Assembly: GCF_023065955.2 (NCBI RefSeq)
Contig: NW_026623067.1
Location: 55,188,444 to 55,252,443 of the forward strand
Direction of reading: 5' to 3'
DNA: 64,000 bases
DNA from: Ursus arctos
Lineage: Eukaryota > Chordata > Mammalia > Carnivora > Ursidae
Part shown: positions 26,706 to 40,764 of the stretch, piece after piece
Numbering within the stretch: position 1 is the first letter of the stretch
Layout: each line of letters begins with the position of its first letter
The notes under the pieces: model-generated
Told to the model about the DNA's origin: nothing
Databases searched by the model: none
The model's input: the letters and a program-made list of their open reading frames with translations, nothing else
Position numbers and translations under genes: made by a program

Positions 26706-29028
26706 CAGGGTGTATGAGCTGCGTGCCGCTCCAGCTGTGTGAGCAGTAGGGTACCTGGACACAGGAGGAGGTCACTTCCTTCGCTCTCTTCGTCCACTTC
26801 TGCATCACTGCCCTTTCTCGGGTGGCTGGGGCTGCATTGCCCCCTCCTCAGATTGTCAGAGAGGGAACAGGGTCTGCGATCTCAGTGATGGGCCCCCGCA
26901 GAGGATAGCAAGGCAGGAAGACCCTCTCCCCTCCCACCCCTCCACAGTGTTGCTCTCTGGCATTGCCAGACCTCCTCTTTCTGCTTTCTCTCACCCCTTG
27001 TGTTTCCCGCTGCTCTGTCAGCACCCTTACCTCTGACGTCATTTGCAAAGGGAAGTGGATTATTCCCATTGCTCTTGATGTACTTAGATATAGAAATTAT
27101 CATCAAGTGCGTTAGGTTTCCATATTTATATACTAAAATTTTTATTACCCATAATGTCACTGAAATATGCCCATGTGCAGTCCTCACCCATGTAGTTATT
27201 CAAAATAACTTGGGTAAAAGAGACTTTGGTGGTCAAATCTGGGGACCTGACCACCCTTTATAATATCTTTAGGGGGAAATGTGTTCTGAGTTTTGCACAA
27301 CTAACTTAGAAATGAGCTTTGGAAACATTGTCCCTGTGTAAGTTGGAGACTTCTTGCATTGACATGTAGCCATGCTGGGAAAGCTTTGTTAACTCTTACA
27401 TGTCCCCAGACTTGTGTGCTGCTTGGGGATTTTGAATGGACTCTACTGGAGTTCTGGAAGTTACTCATTCATTTTCCAAACCTGCTTACCAGAGCCACTG
27501 AGCTAAAGAAAACCTAATTCATATCCTAAGAGGTCTTTTTAAATCAAGAGTGTGTGTTTACCTTATATGCATATTACTAAAATTAACCCCGTACTCCAAC
27601 AACTTGTAGCCCTGTGACTCCCCAAGGGAGAAGGGAAATGCGGGGAAATGATTCATTTCCTGACACAATAATCAACTCTTAGCTATTAAAGTTTTATCTT
27701 CAAAACCTATCAGCACACAGTGAGTTACTGCTATTGCTTTCAGATAAGCATATTCCATTTAAACTACCCTAGGACTTTTTTTTGATTTTTTTTTTTTTTT
27801 GGCCAGGGAGCTTCTTTAAGGTGATAGTGATAACAGTGGTTCTGATGGCTAACATTGTCTTTGTCATTAAGGAAGTTTAAATTCCTGGATTTTCGATTTG
27901 ATTTTAAAATAGCTATTTAATACTGTATAGTGGAAATGTATTCTTGATAAAACCTTTGCAACACATCTCTGATTCCGTGCTGTGACTCAGATTCTTGGTC
28001 CAGAAGATGAAAGGTATCAACTGTTTCTGAGTTGGTTTTTCGATGTGCTCTGTTATATTTTTTTTTAAAAAAATAGTAATTTTAATAATGAGTAGCCTTT
28101 CTGAGGCCTAATGGTCTTTCAGGTTTTTATTTGTTGGGCAGAAGTAAGGGGGCTGGACTTTCGTGAGCCATTGACTCACACTCACAGGAAGTGCATAAAA
28201 ACGTGCTGAAGTCCGTCTCCATGTTGGGGTTGGGTTGTGCAGAAAGGGGGAGTTCCTGTAGGGCTGGATTAATCAGCCGCTGATTTCTGATGGTAGACCC
28301 AGCTGTAAAATGGAGGAAACTTCTTGTGAGCTGGAACTACAGCTCCTGCCTTCCTTTCAAATCTTCCAGACTTTTTATTAGTCTATTCTTTAGACTTTTT
28401 AGGTTTTAGAATCTCTCTGTGTCCAAAGAGGAAAGTACTCAGTTGACAGCCTGGAGAGAGAGGGAGAAAGGAGTGAACTGTGGTCATCCACGGAGGGACT
28501 CAGATCAGTTCCGTAGGCCCCACCTTGGCTGGGAGTTGGTGGAGCCTTGGCTGTGTGCAGAAGGAACGGCTGCCCTTGGAGATGTTCTGGTTGGATCATG
28601 AGTTGGGGCTTGGAAAGCACTGCCTCAAGTTCACTAACAGGAATGAGGCAGAATTCACGGTTTGATGTCTTGAGACCTTAGCATTTGCCAGGCATTGAGC
28701 AATCCTTCACATCTCCCCCATTGAACTGAAGAGCTATGACCCGTCTGACGGTGAGTCCAGCGCAGATGAGAAAGGTTGGCCGCTTGCGTCTCTCATCGCT
28801 GTTGAGACTAAGACCTAGACCATCCTAGACCACTCTGGACAGTTGTCCCGAACCCAAGGATCAAGAATTATAGGCCCAATTTCAGGCTGACTTGAGGAGT
28901 TTGTGTCTAATGATGGGCAAGTACCTACATGTGTCTTTCATTATCCGTTGCCTTAGGGACGCTGTTTAAGTTGGCAGATACACTTACTGAAAGCAAAGCT
29001 TGTCACTGGTGAGATTACTGATTTCACC

Positions 29029-29052
29029 AAAAAAAAAAAAAAAAAAAAAAAA
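29029..29052 (+). repeat. A24 homopolymer
   Basis: An uninterrupted run of 24 adenines. The sequence before it is not a recognisable SINE or L1 tail, so it is listed as a simple repeat. Confidence 0.95.
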
Positions 29053-30584
29053 GGCATCAAATGCCAAGGGAGAGGGAGGAGAGTGTGTAGCATTTAAAAG
29101 TGTGGTGAAGCCATCAAGTTAACAAGAAAAAGTAGAATAAAATGTGGTTTCAATTTGCTGTACTGGGCTTGGGATGATAATGTTTCAATAGTAAACGGGA
29201 GGGAGGGAGTGTGTGTGCACGCGCGTGCTCTGAGTGTCAGAATCCTAGAAGTTATTTAGAAGCTTTGTGTCAGTCCCCATTTCCATACTCTGATAGAGGC
29301 ACTGGGTGATGATCAGAATGAGGGTTTGCACATTCCTAGGCCAGAGGCCCCTGGCCTCTTCGGTGGAGAGGAGCTACTTTTTGTTACCCCAAGCGCTGAG
29401 TTTCTGGGGCAGCGGGTGCTGCGTGACCGGCCTGTGCCCGCAGCTTACCTGGGTGACACTGCGCTGCCATCCAGTGGCGGCTGTCTCTGCAGCGCTGTGC
29501 CTGTGAAGTCGGCGCCTCCTGCCTTCTGCCTGAGCTTCCTTTCTGCTGCTCCTAGTTCTGTTTTTTTCCCAGACACTATTCCGATACAGTATTTGATGAG
29601 AGAAATGAACTATATGTCTGGCTGAAGTCATTCAGGGTAAATGTGAATTTATTGTAGACCTTGTCCCTCCTTCCCGGCAGTACAAATTAGTATCTGCATT
29701 GCTGCGTTTCCCCCTATATTAGTAATAATATGTATGGTTTTTCCTTGAATGTTTTTGATTTTTTTGACTAAAGGATTCATGGTTAGTGGTATTTCTGCTT
29801 GTTAGAGCTTTAATTTAAAGTGGGTCTTCACTTCTGTCTTCGTGTTTATGCTTTGAACTGTGGTTTCCCAGTTTCCAAGTATGGTTCTTGACACTTACCC
29901 TACATTTCAGATGAGGATTTATGTGTCCCATAGGATTGGAGCTGGACTTGGAGAAAGAGCCAGCCAGCAAATGGAATAATTCTGTCTTTTGAAAGGTTCC
30001 AGCCCTTTTAAACTAGACTCGGAGAAATAGAAAACAAATATTCTTGGGAAGAAAAACTGGGTTTGTTAGGACTTGGCTAGAAATTTTAGGAAAGAACATT
30101 TCCTCTGGCCTCAGGAGCACATTCAATGTGAAATATTAGTGTTTTTAAAAGAGCTAACCTTAAATTTATCTTTGGGTCGTATATTTGACTTGAAAATAAA
30201 TGGATCTAAGTGCTTAATTAGAAAAGATTCAGAATCCTCTTTTTAATAAAATGATAGTCTGGAAAGTTAGGCAAGATGCTGTCCACATCAGCTATTAACT
30301 AAAAACAGCTGGGACTTCGAGAGGTGTTTGCAAATATCTACCATGAGATGGGAGATTGGCGAAATGTGGTGCAAGTTAGTTCCAGCTGCACACATGTGCC
30401 TTATTGGAGTTCTTTATGGTAAATGAAATGCATGCTTCTTACATACTTCAGTGTTCTCTCAGCACTTGATTAAGCAGGTGGAAAGTTGATTTAGTCAGAG
30501 GCATTACTGAAAACAATGAACTGTAAACCCATCTATATCCATTCCAGGAGCTATTAAATATCTACATTGGATCTTCCCATGAAT

Positions 30585-30606
30585 CCCCCCCCTTTCTTGG
30601 GGGGGG
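30585..30606 (+). repeat. C8-TTTCTT-G8 perfect hairpin
   Basis: Eight Cs (30585-30592), a six-base spacer and eight Gs (30599-30606) form a perfect inverted repeat. No gene or terminator role is implied in this context. Confidence 0.95.
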
Positions 30607-33600
30607 TGTTTTTACAACCTTACCAGAGTCTTGAGTGATTTGTGTTTGCCATTTTGGTCATAAATGTGGGAAGTCAGTGTGGACCTGCACACTTGAATAT
30701 TATACAAATCAGTTGACCAGTCTGTGTTTGAGCAAACTCCTGAAGATAGCTCTGTGAACTCCCTGTTCTTCTGGCACTATCAGCAAATTGAAAGCTAGAC
30801 CAGGAGAGATTGGTTACTGGCAAAAGAATGATTCTGCATCCTAGATTGAAAAGTGAATCGTGTAGATGTTTCATTGTTTTATACAGTCAAGTCCCTTCTT
30901 TTGGAGCTGGCCTGAATGGACTGTTAAGTGTTTTCGTTAGTCACCTATTGTATCTTATTTTTTACAATTTTAATGTGATTTAAGAGAAGCCACCCTTGGA
31001 AGTGCTACAGGCTATGGTTCATATCCATAATTATCTTTCTTTTAGGTCTTAAAACTTTATATAATAAAGGGGAGTAGATTGCATGAACAGAGTCTTGCCT
31101 TTTTTGTTTTTGTTTTTGTTTTTTTAACAAGGCAAATTAAGTAGTGTCTTAAATTAAATCAAGATTTCCTGAGGTTCCGGAATCTTATTCCTAAATTTTC
31201 CACTGGGTAACCTCGAAATCCTTCTCTTGCCTTTGTCCCTAGTTGACACGGATCAGGCCACGGTTCGTGCCACAAATGGACCTGATGCTACTCTGTGGCT
31301 AATCTTGCTGGGGAGAGAAATCCTTCAAGGGAAATAACTCTGGAATGGCCTGCAACATTAGTCACTGGGTTGCTCCAGAAGCTTCTTAGAGCTGAACTTC
31401 TGAGACTTTTAAGTGAGTGTTAAAATTTAACAGCCTCTCATTTTCTAAAACTACCTAAGGAGAATCGTTTCATCGTCTAATTTGCAAAGTGCTCACTTTT
31501 TAGTCCTTGTGGGATTTGTGTCAGATAAAGATTTTTCCATGCTATGGGTGTGGAAGAAGTAACCCACTCTTGCTGATCAAGGAAAGTTAGTGTTGTGCAG
31601 GAACAAATGGTGATTTCAGGGCTTCTCTGGGGTCTCTGGCAGTATTCATTCTTGACCAAGCTCTATGCGAATAGCATCTTTATCTGGTCAGCCTCTGATG
31701 CAGCCACATTGTCCACCTCAGCAGGGGGGTGGTAAACAAATGTTCCTTGTTAGCTGCTTCTTCAGGAGCCTCATGGAGCAAACGTTCATGTGAAGCCGTG
31801 CTCTGTGAAATAGTCCTTGGGGGGAATGGGTTAGTAAATTTATGAAGAACGGGGGCCGGGGGGGGGGGTGTTGGGGAAAACGCCTAAGCGTGCTTGGAGT
31901 GAGCTGCTGCTTCATTTTGATTGGCGGCTTCACTGCTTTCGTAATATTCTTTTAAGATCCCAGCTCTCACTGCTCTTCTTGGAATCAGAGGGCAGAAGTA
32001 AACTCACTGGCTGTCAGTGTGAAACTGCGACTCTGTCTAGAGTTGGTATTCCTTGTCATTAATTGCTCTCGTAATGGAGAGATTATAATATGCACATTCA
32101 TTAATGTCCCTTTGTCATGTGGACTATTATTTGTGCTTTGCACAATTCCCAAAAAGCGGTGATTGATTGAGACTTTAGTCTGCAAGACATTTCACATTAA
32201 AATGCTGGTAACATCTTTAAAAACCACAAAGACATGGGCTTTGCAGGCTCGATAACCAAGTGCCTTTCTGGTGTGGTTTTATCCTTTCTTTTTTCTGAAG
32301 CACCTGCTTGCAAATGGGAGGGACACAGAGTTTGTAAGGGCGTATTCACAGAAATCTTTAAAACCAAGTATCTGTTTATTCAAAATAGCACATTGTTCAA
32401 AGCAACATTGATGACCCCAACTACATGTTTTCCTGTTCTTTAATGTGAACAGCCTGAATTTATTTATTAACCTGTGTCTTTCTCTGCCTTGACCACCTCC
32501 TTTCTTGCTTTTCTCTTTAACTAGTTTTTTTTCTCTCTCTCTCTAGTTTGAGGATCAAAAAAAGGATAGGTATAAAAGCATTTTGTCATCTTCTAAGTGC
32601 TACAGAAATTTAAAGTATTAGTGTAATATTTGTTAACCTTACTGTTGTGGTATGAAGTTGATTGTTGAAGTACGAACAGTGGGCATGGTTGGTGGTGTCC
32701 TCAGTGATCATCTGGTCTCAGCTTTGCAAGATCTGCTGTTGACCAGAGCATTTTAATGATCCTAATGAGACGCATTCTAATGACTCACTCATAGCAAAGT
32801 ACTAAAGAGCCACATATATGTGGGTGTGCGTCTTCAGAGAAGATTATGCCTGGAATTCTATAATTAGAAGAATGTCGCTGGAGATCCTTTTAAAATCAAC
32901 CCTGTATTTCTATATGGTAACGAAACTTCGCTGCTCATTCCCATTTCACTGTGATCGTTGATCAGACCCTTCTGTGAGAGGCTGCTGTCTGAGCCTGCAG
33001 GAGACCGGAGAGACCCTGAGGCACTGAACAATCTCACGGATCAGGGAGGAGGATTAGCAAGAGAGTGAGATGATAGAGAAGAATATTGCCAAATTGGGGG
33101 AAAGGTTTGGAAAGGAAGATGGAGATGCTCAAGAAAAGCATTCTGTTTCTCACTTTAGCCTAGGCCTGGCTCTTCTGAAGGTCATTCATTCACCTGGCCA
33201 GCTGTAGGTTGGTGACCTGCCGGGCCAGGGCAGCGGCGCTGCTCCTACGTGTCCTGTGGATGAGAGCCTCCCCCTCAGGGCCTGGCCACGCGGGAAGTGG
33301 CAACGTGCTGGAACGGGGCCTGTTCAGCCACTAATGTGCGATATACCACCACGGATGTAGGGTACTGCGTGGGCCACAGTCTGAGGTGGGAGAAGCAGAA
33401 GAGGTGAGAGCTACGTGGCCGGGCCGGGCCTAGCTCACCTCCACTTCATGTGATTTTACCGCTTCAGCATTTTGAATTCTATGAACAAGTAAAGGGATTC
33501 CCAACTCAATGAAATATAGACGGATGGATGATAGAAACTGCCTCTTCATGAAGAGGAGCCACAAAGTTCCCTCTACCCACAAATGTCACCGCCTCCTGTC

Positions 33601-34107
33601 TACCAGGAGCCTGGTGGTGAAAGGCAGATGGAACCATGAGAGAGTAACCCTCATTAACACGGGGCTAAAACCTTCAGTAATATTACAGTGGCCCATTTAT
33701 GCTTGTGGCTTACTGTCTGTTGAACGTCTCCGGAGGGAGTAATATAGTCACGACAGTGAGGATGGGGAAAAGGTGCCCACTACATTTGAAATTATTCTGT
33801 TCTGCTAATGCTTTTAATTGTCCTGCAAAACAGTGTTCTTCTTCCTCTGTTAAACAATTTTTATGGAACAGATTAACCTTTCCAAACATTCACCGTATAT
33901 GATCTGTTATTTGGATTTTTGTTTGTTTGGGTTTTTGATTTTTCCAACACCCTAATTTTTTTTGTTCATCAGTAATCTCTGAAGTATTCATATATTATAT
34001 TCAAGTACTGGGCAAGGAAAGGGCTTCTCCTTTTGGGTGTTAAAATCTCAACGATACATTTTCTCCGGGCTTATATTCAGTATTGTTAGCAGAAATATAT
34101 AACACAA

Positions 34108-34133
34108 TTGCTCAATTATTTTCTTTTTTGTTG

Positions 34134-34164
<31 letters not shown>

Positions 34165-34357
34165 GAGAGAGTGCGCAGGTGCGGGGGGGGGGTGGTGAGA
34201 GGGGAGGGGCAGAGGGAGAAAGAATCTTACGAAGGCTTTGGTGCAGAGCCTGACTTGGGGCTCGATCTCAGGACCCTGAGATCATAACCTGAGCCAAGTC
34301 AAGAGTCTACTGCTTAACCAACTGAGCCACCCAGGTGCCCCTTGCTCAATAATTTTC
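34108..34357 (-). mobile_element. CAN-SINE (SINEC), - orientation, with 16-bp duplication
   Basis: Reverse-oriented carnivore SINE at about 34124-34341. It reads poly-T, agagagaga, a GA/CT-rich part, 'gatctcaggaccctgagatc', and ends 'aactgagccacccaggtgcc'. Target-site duplication ttgctcaat(t/a)attttc lies at 34108-34123 and 34342-34357 with one mismatch. The T28 tract (34134-34161) is followed directly by AG, a splice-acceptor-like arrangement on the gene's strand. Confidence 0.93.
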
Positions 34358-36124
34358 GAACAGCAAGTTCGATTCATAAAATTCATAGAGCACTTGAATA
34401 GTTCTTAGAAATGATAACCCAGTCTATGTAGCTTATGTCCAAGAAAACAAAGGTCCAGAAAGACTCAAGTTAGAGAAGTCCCAACCACTGTTCATGAAAA
34501 AACTTCCCTGTGTCAGGCACCCCACAAAGCACAAGGTGCAGTAATGAATATTCCTGCTCTAGAGGTCTGCTCTGGAGACACTTCACCGCTGAGGGGAAAA
34601 GAAACCGAAGTATCTTTTGAACCCAGGTCACAGTACTTCTAAAGTGATTGTTCTTTCATTTACATTACACTTAATTAAGATCTCTTAATTAAGAATCTCA
34701 CATGGGTCATAGTCTGTCCTAGATCTCATCTTCAAGTTGTTCTCTTAGACCAAGAATTCTTGGACAATTTGGGAGAAGTGGACTTGTTTATCAGTGCATT
34801 CAGTCAACATATATTCATGGATCACATCCTCTGTATCGTGGTAAAATGGGTTTGGGACACGTTCTATGAGTGACCTTCCAAAGCTGCCGTTCTCTTGGCG
34901 ATCTTAGCCCCCTTGTTGAAGTGCTGGTTCACATCTAAAATTAGCCTTCCTTTAGCTGTTCAGTGCACAGTGTGGACGCACTTTACAGCCCATGCACTTC
35001 CTCCCAAGAGCCAGTTTCCTGCGTATCATCATCAGGTAGCACCTGGAACCGAGGTCTGACCTGCATAGTCAAGGGCTAAAACCATTAAAGTCCACACGTT
35101 GAAAGCTGTGTTACCTTGATAAACTCTCTCAAGATGCCAAGTGTCTGATAAGGGCAGGCTCTTTTAAACATCTCCTTTGAAATTCGGGCACGGTAACCCC
35201 ACTGCCTTCAGACTCGGGCCCGCTCCCAGAAAGAGCCCAGAGGTCTGAGGAGCATGCTGTAAATCTACGTTCTTGTTGCCTTGCCGAAATAATATTTGAT
35301 TTAGTACCTTTTAGGGTTTTGTAATGTTATCCTAGAATCTGAGCTGGGAACTAGTTTCTACCACTTGTAAAACATTTTACATTTCGGAAAAACATTATCA
35401 GCTTTGACTTTTTAAAGGAGAGAGTTTTTCTTCTGGTCCAAAATGGAATCAGAAATTTGAGCTGTGAAGCTCTTTTTCATAGAAGCATCAATTAGGAGCT
35501 GGGTTTAAGGTTCACATTACATGTGCTTGGGAAGAGTCCAGTTTTGGGACTGGGAGCAGGTAGCACGGGCATCTATTAGGAGACAGACGGTATTTAACAG
35601 GACGAGATGTCGCGCTCCAGCCTTGTCTGCGGCCCTTTGTCATGCTGCCTTTGTAGCAGGAGTTTAGCCCAAAATGCACTTAATATTGTTACCGGCACAG
35701 TTGAGCAAAAAGAGTTTCCAAGTTTTTATAAGAATGGATTCATTAAATGGCATGTTTTGGAAAGGGGCATATTCAAGACCCTGAATTTGAAGGTGTAGGG
35801 CTTTAAAAATCCATAGCCTTGGACCGTCGTATCAGAAAGCAAGCACCCTCAGGCGGCTCCTGCTGCCTCAAGACTCAGTAGACATCACTGTCCCTCCACC
35901 CCTTTTATGGTCATTTGTCTTGTGGCCAATAGTGGACATGTTATGATCACTGATCTTACAAATGACATTATTGAGGCTAGTTCTGTCAAGACGTGAACCT
36001 CCATGGACCGTGGATTGTCTCATAGCTGGTCTGTGGCAGCCTTTCCCTGATAATGGCACTTTTGTCAGCTGCAGTCAGCAGAGCGCGCACGCTGAGGAGA
36101 ACTGAAGGCCGTGTCTTCTGGCGC

Positions 36125-36400
36125 TGCGCTGCCCAGTACAGATCCCCAGTCACATGGCACAGTCACACTGAGCCGTTGAAGTGTGGCTCGTCCGAATGGA
36201 GATGTGCTGGGAGTGTAAAAGAGGAAATAAAGAATGTAAAGTCTCCCATTAGTAACGTCTATATTGATTATATGTTGAAATGATCATATTTTGGATAAAT
36301 AGGGTTAAATGAAAGATTACATTTTCTCCTGTTTATTTTTACTAGTAATGCGGCTACTAGAAAATTTTCAATTACATGTATGGCTTATATCTGGACCCCA
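36125..36400 (-). repeat. hAT-Charlie non-autonomous element, MER3-like, - orientation
   Basis: The stretch 'gaatggagatgtgctgggag', then 'attgattatatgttgaaatga', then 'gggttaaatgaaa' follows the reversed order of the MER3 DNA transposon as I remember it. Diverged; edges approximate. Confidence 0.55.
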
Positions 36401-36969
36401 TCATTACAGAGTATTAAAAGTCATTCTATCTCTGAATTTCTGGTATACATTCTACTTGGTGACCGTTTCCGTTAATTATGGTGGGTTTCTTTTCATGTAT
36501 ATCTGTGTAGTTTCTTCCAAAATGAATGATCATCTGGTAGAACACAGGACCATGGAAGTGGTTGGTATCACACTGTGGTTTTCAAGGATTTGAGAGGGTG
36601 GGTTGTCACCACGACTGGCAAGTTCTGCCCTCACTTAGCAGGCATAGATCAGATATGCCCAACATCCTGTAGAATGTTAGAGAATTGGAAAAAGACCGTA
36701 ACTAGAGAAATGGGCTAGTCAAGGAACAGAGCCGCTATTCTTGAGCTCTCTACTTTCCACATCTGCTCTTGACCTAGAAAACTCTTCTTTTTCTAACTTT
36801 GTCTGGCTCTAGGCAGTTCCAGCTGCCAGAGTAGTGGACTGGCCTGTACCCAAAAAAGATGAAACTGTATGCCCTAAAGGAACTCAGTGAGATACCACTC
36901 CATTGGTAAATAAGGATCCCTTGGAGGGGAGGAACCTTTACGTCTAAACTAGATCACCTCTGTCAGTTA

Positions 36970-37160
36970 AGTCCTGGCTCTGACTGCTGTGTGAGCCTGG
37001 ACAAATCACCCACCATCTCTGAGCCTCAGTTCCCCTCTGTAAAATGGAGATGAACTGTATGGGTAGAACCTGCCCCATGATGGGATAATTTCATTAAAGC
37101 AACTTAGCGCAGTACCTGGCGCGTACTAAGTGCATGGTAAGTGTTACCCATTATTATTAG
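36970..37160 (+). repeat. MIR SINE, + orientation
   Basis: Clear MIR: 'gtgtgagcctggacaaatca', 'ctgagcctcagttcc', 'ctgtaaaatggagatgaa' and a 3' 'cctggcgcgtactaagtgc' segment. Confidence 0.85.
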
Positions 37161-37587
37161 CATATTGGTAACGAGAGCCTCAGATGTGATGGGAAGCCCT
37201 TGGTGTATTCGGATCTTGTTTGGTTTGGGATTGTTTCTTACTACCACATGTTTGAGAATGTATCATTTTCTGAAAGACTGAAGGCCAAGTCCTCTCAGAA
37301 GGAAGTGGATAAACTTACAAAGATCTAGATTTTGGGGAACAGAGCACTTTCCTCTGAGTATCATTAACCCCTTTACCTGTTCAATCACAGACATTTGTAC
37401 TCAACTGACTGCATAGATCGTGAGCCACTTTTGCACGGACCTTCCCTCCTGTCTCTTAGAGCCCAGCATGTGTTGGTCAGAAATATCAAAATGTTAAAAG
37501 GGGCTGCATTTACAAGCAACTTAATTTGGAAACTCAGGAGAAGGAGAACAGGAGAAGTAACTACCCGTAGGAAAAATCGAAGGTGAA

Positions 37588-37740
37588 GTGGAAAGAGCAG
37601 GGCCCTTGGATTCAGACGACGCGGGTTGTTGGTGTCTGCTCTGTCTGACCCTGATCGAGTGATCTTGTTGGAGTCACCTAACCTCTCAGTCTTTCCGACA
37701 CACAGAATAAGACCGATGTCCTTTACAAGGCTGGTAGCAT
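37588..37740 (+). repeat. MIR SINE, + orientation
   Basis: Starts with 'gtggaaagagcagggccctt' and 'ggattcagacgacgcgggtt', then a diverged 'cacctaacctctcagtc' core. About 400 bp after the previous MIR in the same orientation. Confidence 0.7.
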
Positions 37741-38182
37741 GACTCATGGAAGTAAGCCAGCCGATTCGAGCAGTATCTAGGCCAGTGACTGCTCACCCTC
37801 CGCTCTCCCTCCTTCCTTCCCTTGGCCTGACTTTTATGTTGCTCTCAATTTCTTGATCTCCACCCCCATTCCTCCAAATCATGATCTGTAGAAACTGAGT
37901 AGAGATTGCATTCTCTGATTTGTAGCTGTCATGACTTCAGAATCCATGCAAGGACATGCAGTAAGTTGTCTTCTGTTAGAGCCACATACAGACAGAAATT
38001 GGAGAAATGTTTTGGTTTTTTTGAATGTGTTCGTGCTGACAAAGTGAAAGTTTGTATCTCACATGAAAAGATGACCTCAAAAAGTTTCCCCACCCCTTGT
38101 CAGAAATTATAGGTTAAGGTAGCCCAATGAAATATGATTAAATTTTGCCATTTTTGCTTTCTTTTAATTCATTCAAATGATT

Positions 38183-38194
38183 CCCCCCCCCCCC
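38183..38194 (+). repeat. C12 homopolymer
   Basis: Twelve consecutive cytosines in intron 2; simple repeat. Confidence 0.9.
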
Positions 38195-38424
38195 AATTTG
38201 AAGTAACTTTTTTTGGCCAGCCCTCTCCTGGGTGCCTTCCTGTGATTTTTGTCAGCTATGCAGTGTAACAACATAATGGCTAAAGAGAATAGGGTTATTT
38301 TTAAAGTAATTCATGTTGAAATGTCACTCAGTGGTTTTATGGTGACCCTGTGATTTCCTCGACTTTTATTTTCCAATTACGATTTTAAGAACTAGAAGTT
38401 ATTTTAGAATTATTTAGCTAAACC

Positions 38425-38555
38425 TTATCACATCACTGATATTCAGGGGAAGGCCCAGAGGTATTAAATGTTTTCCTCAAAGTTCCCAACCTGTCACCGA
38501 CAGAGCCATCCAGAACTCATGTCCTCACCTCTTGTCTGCCGCTGAACAGTGGCTT
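38425..38555 (-). repeat. MIR-type fragment, - orientation
   Basis: 'ggggaaggcccagaggtatta' and 'gccatccagaactcatgtcc' resemble the reversed middle and 5' part of MIR. Tentative. Confidence 0.45.
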
Positions 38556-38606
38556 TTCGATTGTTTTTGGTGTCATCCAGTAACAAGCATAAGTAAGGCA
38601 TTTAAT

Positions 38607-38631
38607 AGTTTTGTTTTGTTTTGTTTTGTTT
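38607..38631 (+). repeat. (TTTTG)n simple repeat
   Basis: Four TTTTG units in a T-rich run; a similar short run occurs at 2114-2134. Confidence 0.85.
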
Positions 38632-40764
38632 CAAATAGAAGTCACAGAAAGAATGCACTGTGTTATAAAGCCCTTTCTAGTTTCTTCTGGAGGTTACATA
38701 CAATGGCCCCAAAAAGTGTTTTTTGGAGTAAAATGAATCTGTGACTTCAGTGGAATAATGCAAAAAGTGACCAACAGGGGGAAACCTAGTACATTCTTTT
38801 GGATTAATTCACTTAACTTCTAGCCCCTTTTAAAAAAAAAATGACCCAAGCTCCTGTTGAAGCCAGCAAAAAACATCTGTTGTTTTATTTATAGTCCTGA
38901 TTTCTAAGAAGCGTATTCTATAGCAGATGAAAAAGAAGTTGACAGCTCATAATTCATAAAGTTACTGAGGCCTAATCTGATAGAACAAAATGTACAAAAC
39001 TCCCTCCCGTGGTTCAGGCCCTATCGCTTCACTATCAGCCGAAGGCAGAAGTGGTGCAGGAGAGGGGCAGAGCACAGGCTGTCACCTTTGCTAGGACGAG
39101 GTGGCTCGGAGACTGGAATGCAGAGAGGCCCGCTGCCCAGCGGTCAGTGAGGGCGTCCCCCGGGGGCACTTCTCCATGAACAGCATCACAGCATTTCCGT
39201 AACAGGTGACCCACATTGTCCTGACATCCCTGCTTACCCGGGGGAAGTTCTAGCAGCGTGACATCTTCAGACTGACGCAGAGGACTGTCAAGAATCTCAG
39301 GTGTTGGTTCAAATTACTGATTGAATAGTTCTGTTGCTGGGTCCACCTTAATTTTTGACTTCACTCCTCTTCTTTGACCGGTTTACTCTAGCCTGTTTGA
39401 CATAGCCACTTTTCCCCTGCTGACTTTTATTCAATGAGAAAATACGCCCACTCCAAAGAGATCACTCATCTGTATGTTGTTGTTGTTTTTAAGCTTATTT
39501 CTGAGAATCTTTGTGGGAATATGGTCAGACTTCTTTCTGTAATTGATATGTATTTTATATTTTGCTTTTGTTCTATCTGTAGGGCCTTCTGTATATTTAA
39601 AACAAGGTAGATGGGTCTGGCAAAAATAAGCGTCTATGGCATAGTACTATGTATTACCCTGGCTTTTTTGAGAATTTAATGATAGGGTCCAACTGCTGCC
39701 TAAATTGACCCTTCTAAAATTGTTATCCTTAAAAGGAAAATTGCAACCGGTATAAGTGCATGAATTTCTGTAGCTGAAAGGTGAATAATCTCTTGCTCAT
39801 TTCACCAGTAATTATAGTATATTGTGAGATAGGGAAACTTAATAGCCCCCCAGAATTAATCACGTTTGTCTGAGGTAGTGAAAGCATTTTGCTTCATTTT
39901 TATTTTTTTATTCTGATTCCTCACACAATTATTAAGGGTTGTGTGTACTTTTATCTTAAAATTGCTGGCAGTTGCTAACAATTTCTTTATTGTAAATGGA
40001 TAGTTTAGTTTCACATACCAGTGACTTTTTTTTTAATGTTTTTCGTTGAAAAAAAGGTCTGACTACTCATTTTCTTATGTAATTTTTCTGCAGTCTCTGA
40101 TGGGGAATTTTCTCTTCATTATTTTCTGGCCCCTTGCCTTTTTTTGCTTTATTTTCTTTTTCTTCCCAATCCCGTAGACAGGTCATCCTTTTCATTTTCT
40201 CTCTCTGATCATGAGCACTTTAACTCCTTTCATATGCCTATTAAGTGTATCTTACGAAGATTTCATTTTGGAATCCTTTGTAATAGAAGTTACAACATAC
40301 ATGCATTTGTCAATTATTTCCTGGGCTCTTTCTCCACCTGATGATTAACTAGAATAGTCCATTTGTACCTTGCTAAAAGTGATAAGCTAGCCAACTATAT
40401 TTAGCTGAATAAAACCCATTACATCCTTGGGGAAGAATGTGCTTAGTTTAGCCTTATGAGAAAATATTTAATAAATGCTGCCCTCAAAATATTTAGCCTG
40501 GCTGAGTGGACTAGCAGGGGTTCAGTCCTGATAAAGCAGAGGTGATGGGGAGAAGCTGGCCCGGTGTACCTCTTGTCACTAAGGGTTGTTACTGGGTTGG
40601 GGGGGCGTCTCTTCTTGCCAAGTGCTTTTCGATCTTTACCCTCGTCTCCTGGCTTTGTGACCCCCCGGGTGGAGTCCTGGGGTGCATCTGCCTCAGGAGG
40701 CACCTGAGATTCATGGAGTGATTACTGCTGGCTTGGAAGTCGGTCTGTTCTATAAGACCATTCC

